Under the pieces are notes generated by a model. That model was not told where the DNA came from and ran no database searches. It was given only the letters and a program-made list of their open reading frames with translations. From Sphagnum compactum (lineage: Eukaryota > Bryophyta > Sphagnopsida > Sphagnales), in contig OZ234498.1 in NCBI GenBank assembly GCA_965153455.1, positions 8,060,001-8,124,000 on the forward strand: DNA of 64,000 bases, written 5' to 3'. Within the stretch, counting starts at the first letter, position 1. Each line of letters begins with the position of its first letter. Positions 37,430-48,999 of this stretch are shown piece after piece. The position numbers were made by a program, and so were the translations under genes.

Positions 37430-37835
37430 GATTGAACATTCTAGATAGGTTGGTTACACACTGGAATGGGTTTAATTCCCTCCCCCATTCAACATTTTGG
37501 ATAAATTGGTTACATTACTGGAATGGGTTTGGTTCCCTCCCCCCATTCAACATTCTAGATAGGTTGGTTACATTATTGGAATGGGTTTGGTTCCGTCCCC
37601 CGTTGAACATTCTGAATAAGTTGATTACGCACTTGAATGAGTTTGGTTCCTTGCCCAATCGAACATTTCGGATACGTTGGTTACGTACTAGGATAGGTTG
37701 GTTACGTACTGGAATGGGTTTGGTTCCCTCCTCCCATTGAACATTCTGGACAGGTTGGTTACACACTGGAATGGGTTGGGTTTGGTTCCCTCCTCCCATT
37801 GAACATTCTGGACAGGTTGGTTACGCACTGGAACC
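37430..37835. repeat. Minisatellite, about seven ~60-bp units
   Basis: Each unit contains GAACATTCTGGACAGGTTGG, then TTACNNACTGGAATGGGTTT and GGTTCCCTCCNCCCATT. Units begin near 37432, 37490, 37550, 37607, 37662, 37738 and 37800. Some carry internal expansions (GTTACGTACTAGGATAGGTTG near 37680; GGGTTGGGTTTGG near 37775). Both strands stay open over it (for example minus 37515-37799), a by-product of unit length, not a gene. Confidence 0.85.
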
Positions 37836-38159
37836 CCGTGCCTAATGCACAGGTGTGTGTGCATTTGATAGTACATATTACAAAATTACATTTACAAACT
37901 ACATTTCCAAAACCTCTTTATATACGACATTCCGCATGTATCTATCAAGACCCTGGCCGCTGAAAATCTTGATGTTTGCACTACTTGTGAAGGGTGAACA
38001 AGCACCTACACTGGTAAAAACCCTAAAAAAATTTAGGATGCTTCTAACCCTGGTAAATATGGCATCCTTAATACTAAATAAGTACCCCCAGTTTATATGG
38101 TGACGAACAGTTTTGGAAATAGAAAATTTCATGCAGCCAATGGGAAGGCTCAGCATTCA

Positions 38160-38310
38160 CTCAAAAGGCCCAAATTTTTTAAGTTTTGGGTTGGGGGGGA
38201 AGGATTTTTTTTTTCATTTTTCTTTTGTTCCCAACATGTTCCTTTCAAGTTCCAATGGGTTCCCTAAGGGTGTTCCTAATAGCACCTCCCTTTAATTCCA
38301 TAGCATGGAC
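38160..38310 (-). repeat. Dispersed repeat family B, copy 3 (inverted, partial)
   Basis: Reverse-complemented, this reads GAGGTGCTATTAGGAACACC, TTAGGGAACCCATTGGAACT and TGAAAGGAACATGTTGGGAAC. It matches copy 1 at 20870-20930 in order and spacing. Confidence 0.55.
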
Positions 38311-38645
38311 TGGGGAGGGCACAACATTTTTATTCCAGGTTGAATGAGGGGTTTTTTGCTCAGGAGGCGGTGCTCTTCTGTCTAGGCAAGTTTGCATGAG
38401 CCCTAGTTGGCCTGCCAAGAAGATACTTTCTAAAATGGGAGTTAACTTACATTTGAACACATTGGCCCTTCTCTTTTGGTGGTTTTTTTTTTCTGATTGT
38501 CACATATATAAGCTAAAATGATGTGTCACATGAAAGCCCCTATGCTTCTATTTTAAATAGTGGGGATGACATAGCTGCATCCGTCTGGATGGATGACGGG
38601 ACAGACGGATTCAGGGGAAGCTTCACGACGTCCTTTACTATATAT

Positions 38646-40574
38646 AATAACTAGATTCTCAATTTCATTTATGTGTGGAACTAGAATGAAGGCAATTCTA
38701 TTTTATTTAAAAAAACCAAAACCAAAGGTTCTTCACAAAAATAAAACCACCCAACATTTGTTTTGGTATGGCCAATGTTGGGCAAATTTTTAATTTAAAA
38801 AATAACCTCTAGTTCCAGGTCTCCAACTAAATTTTTTATTGATTTCGAGTATGAGTAGGTTATTTATTATAGAAAAAAAAATTGGTTCCATCTTACCAGT
38901 TTGCATACAAATTTGAATCCAAAATTTTGAAATTTGAATTTAGACAATGCCATTTGATGGTTAGGTTCAAGTAGGTTTTGATTAACTTTTGGTTAAATTC
39001 TAATTTTTTATGGGTGCATGATAATGGTGGAAATGACAATTCCTAACCTATCATTTTCAAACTACCATATTTTTTGTTAAAACTTAGCGTTTAACTTGTA
39101 GTAGTTACACAATGTTAGAAAGGAACTTGGGTATACATTTCATAGATATGAAGTTTCCTAATGCAAATCAAGGTTTAAAATAAAATTCATGGAAGAAAAT
39201 CTTTTTTTTTGCGTCCAAATATAAATCAAAGTTATAATGTGGGTACATCAAGGGTTGGACCAAAATGACATCAAAGTGTATATCTAAATGAAGTTAATGT
39301 CAAAGTAGGAATCAAATAAACTCAAACAATAACAAGTTCAATTTGAAAGTTACAACATCATTAGTTTTGAAAATTATTTATTAATGATGAGATATAATAT
39401 TGTTACAATAGAAATATCTTAAAGAGATTCTTAACGAAATCACAATTACATAGTGCCATCAGCTTGTTGAATGATATTTATAATAATTTATGAACTTTGG
39501 CCTTTTTATAAGTCTATTCAAATTTGGCATCAAATGACCAACAAATAAAATTAATCAATGGAGTCAATTGACCAATCATGTGTTTCATTCACAAGCTTCA
39601 ACAAAGTTCACACACTAATCACTTCTATTTCTTTGACACATTTTCTTGTTGTATTCACATAAATGTAGTGGGCTCTAAAGTTAGGAATTTATATAATTAA
39701 AAAACCTTTGTTAAATGGTGAAAATGTAACCCAATTGGATTAAAATGCTAATGCCATATAACTTTATAGTTCAAACAAAAGACATACAATTCACTTGAAG
39801 ATGATGATGACGAACCCAGGTTTCCTCCTCCTCCTTGAACAACTAGCAACAACGATAAGGAACAAAGGGTACAAACGACTAGTCACACAACACCCACACA
39901 CGTCAAGCAATGACAACATGGAACAAACATCAATGATGCACATATATCAGTGTAGCAAGTAATGACAAGGAAGTTTGTGAGCTTGTTCACCTAAAAATGA
40001 AAACGATGAATTCAATGAAGAGTTCCAAGCTTCAACTAACAATAAAGTTTATTGACCTCCTTATGCAACAAAATAAGCTCTAAGCTCGAATTAACAATAA
40101 AGTTGTTTGACCTTTTTTTCTTTGTGCAACAAAAAAAAAACAAAAAAAAAGAAATGAAAGGGGAGAAAAAAAATCACTTGTGATGTGATTGAAAAAGGAG
40201 AAATCACAAAACACCTTAGACCCTAAGAATCACAATTGGGATTTCAAGAAGAATCTAGTCCAATTTCAATTCCAATAATTAAACATAATAATTCTAGTTT
40301 TAAACAATGGAACTTGGAATTAGGACCCAATTCCCTTGCTAGTTTTATTGATCTTGAGCCATGGTAGTTTGGATTCAAGCTTGATTCCATATTTTCAAAG
40401 AAATTTTGATTAGTTTTGTAAAAACTTGGAACCAAAACTAGAATCTTCATTTTTGGTTACTGATTCGGTTATCCAACCAACATTGCTTATGACCTTAATA
40501 CCAACATTTGTATGAAGGACCTTATGAAGCTCTTATGCCTAAAAGGAATAGTAACATTATACAAATACTAGCTT
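38646..40574. other. AT-rich spacer, no gene seen
   Basis: No coding, RNA or repeat structure was recognised. A-runs near 40128-40150 and short unassigned ORFs are all that is present. Confidence 0.5.
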
Positions 40575-40594
40575 GGGGGGGGGGGGGGGGGGGG
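40575..40594 (+). repeat. Run of 20 G residues
   Basis: An uninterrupted G20 tract lies in otherwise AT-rich DNA. Related strings (ACTAGCTT) occur on both sides. Such a tract can form a G-quadruplex; the true length may differ because homopolymers are prone to sequencing error. Confidence 0.9.
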
Positions 40595-43500
40595 ATCTAA
40601 GGTAACACTAGCTTTGTAAAAATTTCAATAAATTAGATATATATTTATTTCATATTAACCAAAAAATCAGCCTTGCCAATAAACCAAGACCAAATTGATA
40701 TGTTTAAAAGTTCAAATCCACATTGGTTGGGACCAACGGTTCTATTGTAATGCCATGTTTTATTTATCAATTTAGGTTCCACTTTGCTATGCATTACTAA
40801 CGAAAATGATATGTTGAAAAAAAAGGTTGATTTTGTGAAAATTAAGTTTGAATTCAAATGAAAGTATTGAATGTCATGCAACTTGAAATGAATTTGAACT
40901 AATTCAAATTTTAAAAATCAAAAGTAAATTGGTGTAAAAGGTATTGAAAATTTGCTTGTCACTTTTATTGCATGTTTAAAAATCTTATGCGGATGAAAAA
41001 AACAAGTAGAAATTAATCGCACAACAACACAAGCATGTTGGAATCATGAGTTTCACAAAGATTGAAATGCCTTGGTCCCACAAACATGAGAGTATTGAAA
41101 CACTTCTTATTCTTCTTCTTCATCATTAATAGTTGGGTGTAGAATTAAGCAGTCTGAAATTATAACCTTGTGTCTTTTAACTTTGCAAGGTTTTTAGTTA
41201 TATTTATAGTTTTTGGTTCAATTCGGAGAAAGGGAGATGTGCACTTCTTTTACATTGTTGTAATATTGTCATGTAGGAATAGTGTTGTTGTTAAAAAAAA
41301 TGTTGCAATAATGGTTTGTGTTTATAATGGTTTGAACTTTGTCAACAATTTTTGTTATAGAAAGATGGGACCCAAAGCTTCTGTCATGTAAATAATTAAA
41401 AGGTTTAGAGTAAAGGTGGGCACGTAGAAAGAGATCGTGTGCAAAGCTGCATGGTGCTTTCACAATGTGTTTCCTTAAATTCAGTGTTGGTGCATTTGGT
41501 ACAAGTGCATGGTGTTTGTGATCCACAAAACTAGGTATAGAAAGAGAAAGTGGATTGCTTGTACCTATATTTTGATCTTTGTTTTGATTCAGGCAAAACC
41601 ATAACTAGTTTGTGCGTGACGATGACAACAACAACAACAACCGAACATGAGGAAGAATAAACAAAGAAACCAATCCAACAACAAATCAAACAAGCAAATA
41701 AGCTTCTTGGAAACTCCTAGAAAATTAGTGAAAAAGAAATCAATTTTTTTTACAAGACTTTGCATTGGCTTGGGCTGCAAATGAGTGGCCAAGCATGACT
41801 AGGACATGAAGACCCATGTAGTAATGGCATGTACTCATATGTACATAGCCACTGAAGTGGATTGGCTTTTTCCTCAGACGTCTCTTTGTGAAAGTAACTA
41901 TTTCATTCAAGTGGACTTTTAGGAAACTTTTAAGTGGTGTTGTTTGTCTTGGGTCCTATAGGACTGGGGACAAGGAATGAAGATTGTGATATTTTGGTAT
42001 TAGGGGGTATAGGTTGTGTTGAACCTAGTAGCTCATAGTGATGGTGGTGTCCACATCTATGGCAAATTTAGGGTTCAAGGCATCATCATAATGTCTTAAC
42101 CAAGGAACCTTAGGTGGTTTAATTCTACTTTTTTCCTTTTGATTTCTTTAGTTTTGTGTGGTTGACTATATAGATTTATGATTGCTTTGTAACAATAGAC
42201 AATCTTTAGAAAATGGCACAATGTTCCTAATAAACTTTTCTCCTCATGGGCACCAAATATTCCATGTCCCTTATGTCATTATGTCTCATCAAACTTCATA
42301 GTTCCCATCGCCATTTGCCCTTTCATGTGCCACAACAAACCTATTTTCCACCCCATTTTCTATGCAAACCATGAACCACCCACTCATTGCCCCTACTGTT
42401 TTAACAAACCATGCACCAGCTACTAGTTCAACAAACCACACACCACTTGTGAGTTCCCCCCACTACTAGCTTTCAACCTTTCGTGTGAATGTGGGTCCCA
42501 ACCCTACGCTTTCCCAAGCCCTTTTAATAATGCACATGTAGGACCTTTTCCCCTTTCCACTATAATCTTACAATTACTCATGATTAGCCCCCCAACCTAC
42601 CCCCATTTCCTTTATTTGTTTACAACCTCCACCTGAAGCCTTTCGCCCCACCTATGTGCATCAATTTAACATTCGAAGGTTAACCCACCAACGTTTTTGT
42701 CAAACATCCAATTCATCTAATCCAAACCCTTGTGACCATCTCGGTTCCATACCCTCCCATTGCTCCCACTTCACCTGCATTATGTTGGGATTGGGTTTTG
42801 TCATTGGATGTCTTTGGGTCCTTCCATTTGGGCTTCGTCATCCTCAATTATATAACCGCATCACTATCTCTTTACGGCGTGATGTATAAATGACATTTTC
42901 TTTTCCATCGGATAAACCAACATAAGACCCCTTTAATGTGGCAACTTGGCATTTGTTCTTTTTGTTACCCCAATGGAGTTTTGTTTTGCTCTTCATGGCA
43001 AAACAATAAGGGATACATCACAAATTTACCTTCTCATGATATGATAATGGAAATTGTGTGGAATTAGTTATTTCATGAGTTTGTGTTTTTTGCACGCGAG
43101 TTTTGTGTTTCTTATAACACATATGATGCACATATAAACAAAATGGAATATTTTCATCTAGGGCCCCCCTTTATTATATCATCTGCATATGAACATTTTC
43201 GGACCAAACTGTATGCAATAGGTCTTTCTATCCAACTTTAGAAATGTGTAGCATGGTCCCCCTTTAGTTTATTGTCTAACTTTGACATGCCATCCCAGTT
43301 TAACATTCCATCAAAAGGAATTAAATTTTTAAGGGTTCCATTGAGTATTTCATCATTCATATCATCCTTCATTAAAAACATATTGCTAGAAAAAGTTCGA
43401 CATGTTGACCTTTTCCCTATAATGGGTGATGTTCATGTAGCCTTTGGAATTCTAATTTATTATTCCGTGCAATGACCATCTTATCTCTTACGATGCACAC

Positions 43501-46255
43501 CCCGTTCTTCCACCTTCATAAAATCATTTGCTTCTTAGTTTTTATGGTTAATCAATGTATTTTCCTGTTTGAAGTTTTAACACAAGTTGACAACAACATT
43601 TTCCCTTTCCAACAACAATTCAAGGCGACATATTATCTTCTATTACCCCTAGCATGAATGTGTCTTCCTCCCTTTGAATATCTTGTCGAACAATAAATGG
43701 TTCAACTTCAAGATTTCATCTTGGAGTGTTTGCACCATCATACCCTTTACGACAGGAAATTGAGGCCCATTAGGCTCAAATTCTATCATGTTTCGGCCTT
43801 GGGGATGGCGCTTGGCTTATTACTCAACAAAATTTCCCAAGTTTTCATTTTTTTTCCCTATTTTTTTCCACAACATTGTAGAGGCAGGGCTTGGACTACT
43901 ACATTTTTCAATTATAAGTATCTTTTGACACATATGCACACATCCAATCGACTTTATGGGTGTCCACTTCTTATGTTGCACCCATGACAACAAGTGCATT
44001 AGAACCCATGATGTAATTTGCGACACTTTTGTTGTTATTGCGCAAAATTCTAGCTTCCACATGGGATGAGAACAACTAATGTGTTTTTTAAAATCATTCT
44101 TAATCCTTTATTGTGTTCACCAAAGATGAATTTGCCCTGTAACTGATGTTGTCATTGTTGACCCAATGTGAGGAGATATACTTCCTTGGTCTCGCACAAC
44201 TCAAGGATTTGTTACTTTTGATACTGTTCAAAACAAAGAAAGGAGCTATTACAATTGAGACCCCACTGATCAATTTCTAAAGGAAAGATTTTGCCATCTA
44301 GTTTGTGCTAATTTGATGTCTTGTAAATTTGCCTTTTTTTTTCCCTTATTCCTTTGTACATTTTCCAAATCTACAGTGTGTTTATAAATAAAGTTTTACT
44401 AGGTTTTAATTGGCAAATGATCCTAGGCATCCAAGATTTGAGTTTTTTATCATTGGGATATGCCTTGAGATAAAGGTCAAACAATCTTGTCATTTCAACT
44501 AGAATAGTTCAAAAGTGACCACCTTTGAAAGGAGCCATTAATCCATGCTATTGGATTAAATCACATAGTCATGATTAGTTAACAAATGACCTTGCCTTAT
44601 GGTTAATTTCATCATTAAATACCTCATTAGATTTTGAAATGATTTTTTTGTGAAAATATGAAGTTGAGGTGTTGAAAACCTTCATACTTACAAAGGGTTA
44701 TGATTTATAATTTGAACAACTTCGCTATTCATATGACAATATCATAGTAAATGACACAAATATACTAATTTGAAAACATTAAAAATGAATTGGTTTTTTG
44801 GCAAATATTAATTATCATTTTGTCAACGTGGAAGCTGACCCTAAGTTAGGGTTACTGTTTTCTTTTCTTGAGAGGTTTTCAAAGTTCATCTATTCCATCT
44901 ACCTCACAAAATTAAAAAAAGAAAAATTTGAATTCCTAATTGTGATCAGTGGGGGTTTTTTTTTTTCTTTCTTATCTTCAGACTTAAAAGTAGCATCATT
45001 AGACATTAATCGGCAGAATAGATAAATAAATAATAAGAAATAATTTTTAAAAAAAATGTTACAACTTAGGATTTAAAAAAATAAATCTTCAACTTTTTTG
45101 AAAAATGGTGAAAGGAAAACCTCAAGAGTGAAAAAACATCATTTTTGCATGATTATGTCACCATTGTGAAAAAAATTCACTAGAATGTGAGAATTTGCCA
45201 CCAAAATTTAATTCGTCAATAAAATTACCTTTTTTGGGGCTATTAAGTGTCTGCCTAAACAAACCCATTAGTCCATTTTTTTCTTTAATGTCCCATGGTG
45301 CGTAATGTTGGCCTGTCATCAAATGTTTAATAAAATTGGATGATAACTTATGATGATGATCATCACATAAGAAGCCAAATTGGATCTGATCATCCATGAA
45401 CACTGGATTGGGGAACCAACAAGAAAGAGTAAACCTATAATGGCCAATTATTGACGAAAAGTTGAACCATTCATCCACCAGCAATAAAAATAAATAAAAA
45501 TAATGAAAATGAAAATTAATCAATCAAAAATCAATTTCATTATGATTTTTGTTATTTAATCTCCATCAAAGCCTTATTGAAGTTTTCAAAATGTCATCAA
45601 ATTTATTTTAAAAATTTATATCTCGAAAAAAAATTTATATTAAAATTTAGTTTATTTAAAAATTGACGTGTTTTATTTTAATCAATTCTTGCATAATGTT
45701 TTAAATCAATTTTTAAAGAATCTCAATCTAATAAATTTTTAAAAAATAAAGCTAATTATTTGTATGTTTATCAAATAAATTTCATTAAAAAACTAGTCAT
45801 ATGACTTGTTTTATACATTTCATTGTAATATGAAACCTCCTGATACAAAAAGGCAAATGACAACCCAAAAAAATAAAAATAATATAGAGGCATGATTAAA
45901 TCAGTGACCCAACATTTATATTTTGAGAAGAAACCCAACAAGTAGATGGGTAGACGTCAAAACAACCCATCAATTTGATGGGTGCACCCAAAATCTACAC
46001 ATGCCCATCCATTAGCTTGGGCAATAGGAAAACATTACCAGATGCCAGCAATGCGTGACAGGTGAAAAGTTAGTTCCTAGTGAAAAATGTAAAAGTGGAT
46101 AAAATTGTGGAGATGAAAACGATACACCATCTATTCATTCATTTTCGGCAGGTTGTTAATATCATGACTATTTACCCTGGTCCATCTTTTTTACCCATCT
46201 GTCACACCTCATATGAATGGTACGCCAAAAGAAAAAAGTTACTGGATGCCAGCTA
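40595..46255. other. Intergenic DNA, no gene supported
   Basis: From 40.6 to 42.2 kb the DNA is AT-rich. Positions 42.25-44.1 kb are C-richer on the plus strand with several 60-96-codon frames (42656-42889, 43697-43987) that look like worn coding or retroelement DNA, but I find no diagnostic motif. The minus-strand frame 45158-45523 (121 codons) has no recognised domain. The rest is AT-rich low-complexity sequence. Confidence 0.45.
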
Positions 46256-46712
46256 CAGCAAGATATGAGAGTTTGTCCATTGAGACGTGAGTTACATGAC
46301 TTTTCATCCATCAACAAGAGAGTAGATATGAGTGTTTGTCCATACAGAAGAGAGTTACACAATTTTTCATCCATCGACAGGAGCAGAGAAGCGAGTGTTT
46401 GTCCATCCAGAAGAGAGTTACATGACTTTTCATGCATTGACAAGAGTGCAGATATGAGTGTTTGTCCATCGAGAAGCGAAGTTACACAGCTTTTCATCCA
46501 TCAACAAGAGCGCAGATAGGAGTGTTTGTCCATTGAGAAGAGAGTTACATGACTTTTCATCCATTGGCAAGAGTGCAGATATGAGTGTTTGTCTCCATGG
46601 AGAAGAGAGTTACACAGCTTTTCATCCATCAACAAGAGCGCAGAGATGAGTGTTTTTCCATGAAGAAGAGAGTTACACGACTTTCCATCCATTGACAAGA
46701 GTGTTTTTTTGC
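46256..46712. repeat. Minisatellite, about eight ~60-bp units
   Basis: Units contain GAGTGTTTGTCCAT, GAGAAGAGAGTTACA and a TTTTCATCCAT(C/T)(A/G)ACAAGAG tail. Alternate units differ (TACATGACTTTTC versus TACACAGCTTTTC), suggesting a higher-order ~120-bp dimer. Because the unit is near a multiple of three and lacks stops, open frames appear on both strands (46217-46519 +, 46168-46497 -, 46501-46725 -), encoding repeats such as SVCPSRRELHDFSSI. I treat these as non-coding. Confidence 0.85.
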
Positions 46713-46878
46713 CTATAGCTCTCAAACCTCTGGATAGGTTTCATCTGGTAACCAATTCATTGGTTATTGAAACTACCTTTGACGCTCCTCTGCCTCAGCG
46801 ATTTTGAGTAAAGGTGAGAAAGGTAACTATTACTTTGGCCCCATCCCCCCCCCGCCCCCTTTGTGATGGATGGACATT

Positions 46879-47206
46879 TGTTGGCCTTGCCTTCTAAGGC
46901 AAGGAGGATATTGTGTTTAGATTCATTATAGAGTATATATAGTAGCTTAAGGGATTTTGGCCCCCCTAGGTAGTAGATCTATTTGTCTTTGAAGATTTTT
47001 GAAAGATGATATTTTGGCTTGTGTTGAAACTTGAAATTAATTATAAAGTTATGATATCTGGAAGGATTTTGGTTTCTTTAAGAGGATTTTTTTGAAGAAT
47101 ATATTTTTGCGTGGTGAAATATTTGAATTTTCATAATTCTTTTTTTTTGCCTTAAGATACTTTTTGATGTAAAATCTGAGAAGGCCCACGGTGTTGTGAC
47201 ACACCC
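46879..47206 (+). repeat. Dispersed repeat family A, copy 2 (longest)
   Basis: It starts TGTTGGCCTTGCC and carries the palindrome CCTTGCCTTCTAAGGCAAGG, then GATATTGTGTTTAGATTC, GCTTAAGGGATTTTGGCC, TTGTGTTGAAACTTGAAATT, TGCCTTAAGATAC and AAGGCCCACGGTGTTGTGAC. The order matches copy 3 along its full length. An LTR-like TG start and ACACA end are possible; flanks give no clear duplication. Confidence 0.6.
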
Positions 47207-47499
47207 CTTGCTTTTCTTTGTGTGGCATGTTGTTGTCTGTGTTTTGCTTCATGTTCATTTGTCATCCTGGTGGCTCTCATCATGTTCATAAGCTCTGCTG
47301 GTACCCGCCTGCTTCTTTCAGTGAGGTCTCATAGAGGCTATATATTCATCCTTGGAAATGTTAATTTTGGGCTTAGAGACTCCCCATTTAGAAGCTAAAA
47401 TTCGAGAACTGTTAATTCTGGACTTACAGAACGGGCCCCCCCCATTTTGGTCCAAAGACCGACCACAAATCGATAATGTTTAGAAACTGCCCCCCAAAA

Positions 47500-47900
47500 A
47501 AACCCTGGTACTTTTTACCATGGTACACCAGTGTAGGGAGTCATCTGTTACAGGCGAGTGAAATCCTGTCCGTCGAGTCACCGGTTATGTCCCGTGCTGT
47601 ACAGCAGCCCGGTTACTGGCAAGAAACGCACCATGTGGCCCATTTTTTATTTGTCTTCCCGATAACCGGGCTGCTCTCGCCGGTTCCGAGGTCCATATCT
47701 GTCTGTCACCATACTTAGTGTTTCTTGTCTTTCTTTCCGACTTGTTTGCACTGTTTATCGCCACCGTCTGTTTCTAGGCAGATAGTAAGAAAGTGAGGTA
47801 CGTTAGTAGCAGCAGTCGCCGCTGTCGCTCTTGTCGTTGCTGCTGTGATCCAGGGATTGGGATTCGGGAAATTAAGAGGGGTAGTTACTAGTTACTGGTT
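47500..47900. other. GC-richer island with a 13-bp-arm hairpin
   Basis: AGCAGCCCGGTTA (47603-47615) and TAACCGGGCTGCT (47663-47675) form a perfect 13-bp inverted repeat with a 47-base loop. The following 150 bases are GC-rich (GCAGTCGCCGCTGTCGCTCT). A frame at 47476-47718 spans the hairpin but shows no domain. It may be an old leader/promoter fragment or the end of a mobile element. Confidence 0.45.
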
Positions 47901-48109
47901 TTTCTTTTTTTTCTTTTTCCATTGGAAAAATGTTCGCCAAATTTAGGCCTGAAAATAATGATTTCGACCTATTCAAGAAACACATTCGTGAGGAAAAAAA
48001 AGGAAAAAAAAAAAGTGGCCCAAATTCGCCACTTTTCGGGAAAAAAAGTCCATGAAGCCAGATTTTTTTTAAGAAATAAATAAGTTCCAGGATTTGGGAT
48101 TTTTTTAGT

Positions 48110-48370
48110 AAGTAGCCAAATTTTGGCTTAAATATTTTCTAGATGATCACCACCGTGGCTAAGACACAAAATCCTTGAAAAAAAAAAAAAAACACTGAAG
48201 AGTATTTATACATTTTTTCCCAGCCCTTGCATTGTGGTTCAGCCATTGTTGGTTGGAGTATTTGTGAGTGTGTTTTAAGGAATTTTGGTTTGTAGCCAAA
48301 GTGACTATCATTCATAGAAAGATATAAAATAATGGCGAACATTCCTAGTAATATTTAGCCAAAACCTGGT
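48110..48370. repeat. AGCCAAATTTGGCT-family repeat upstream of the response regulator
   Basis: The left arm has GTAGCCAAATTTTGGCTTAA then GATGATCACCACCGTGGCTA. The right arm, reverse-complemented, has GGTTTTGGCTAAATATTACT then AATGATAGTCACTTTGGCTA. The arms form a long imperfect inverted repeat around a ~150-base centre, as in a MITE. A single further arm occurs at 48918-48985 (GAGCCAAATGTGACTAAATC, GATGATCGCCAATGTGGCAA). Confidence 0.5.
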
Positions 48371-48999
48371 TACAAATCAAATATGAAGTATAGATCCTTT
48401 TATCTTTTGGGTAAACAGGGAAAACCAAGTATTAAAAAAAAGAAGAAGACAATGTTTTCTCTCACTTCTGGCGATTGAAAACCTACGAAATCACTTAATT
48501 TTCGAATTCTTAATTCTTAATTTCGCTTTTAAAAAAAAGACTGGTTAGTTGGAGGGTATTTTTTTTTCAAAATTCCTGAAGTAGGTCCACTAGCCAGGCA
48601 GGTATCCCCAGCATTCATTAGTTAGCATTAAATGGCGACTGTCCTAGGTGGGTTTTAGCATTTTTACGGAAGTGCTGCTTCAAGTGGCGACCTAGAAAAT
48701 GCCGAGGTTCTAGATGTGGCTAATTAAAAAAAAATGATTTCGAAGAAATGGCGGAAAAATTAGCCATTTGACCCAAAAAAAAAATCAAAATTAAATTTTT
48801 GTTAAATATTCAATTATTTCAAAAAATCTCCAAAAAATCCAAAAAATCGACATGTTTCTACACATTACATTGGGTTCAAGAAAGTAAGCCAGGATATTAG
48901 AAATATTTTACTAAAAGTTTAGAGCCAAATGTGACTAAATCTCCTTGTGGATGATCGCCAATGTGGCAACATCACAAAACTGGGAGGAAAAAAAAAGAA

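Larger units (their letters stand above)
36760..38645. mobile_element. Possible Helitron-like or composite insertion carrying a minisatellite
   Basis: Related strings flank the region in the same orientation: TCCGTCCGGTTGGATGACGG then GACGGATTCAA near 36800-36827, and TCCGTCTGGATGGATGACGG then GACGGATTCAGG near 38580-38615. Inside, GAACCCCGTGCCTAATGCAC occurs at 37171 and again at 37831, bracketing the minisatellite. CCCGTGC...GCAC(R)GG strings next to TTTACTRTAATA-CTAG-like sequence (37152-37168 and 38632-38654) resemble terminal sequences reported for plant Helitrons. No Rep/helicase coding is present and boundaries are uncertain. Confidence 0.3.

Noticed and set aside
37423-37876. Open frames over a repetitive region, at first sight a repeat protein or CRISPR-like array
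   Set aside because: Units are contiguous and diverged without unique spacers, and the genome is eukaryotic; this is a minisatellite.
45158-45523. 121-codon minus-strand frame
   Set aside because: Aromatic-rich sequence without recognised motifs in AT-rich DNA; no splice, promoter or homology support.
46217-46725. Overlapping open frames on both strands encoding repetitive peptides
   Set aside because: They are explained by a ~60-bp minisatellite whose unit lacks stops in several frames; no start context or exon signals support a gene.
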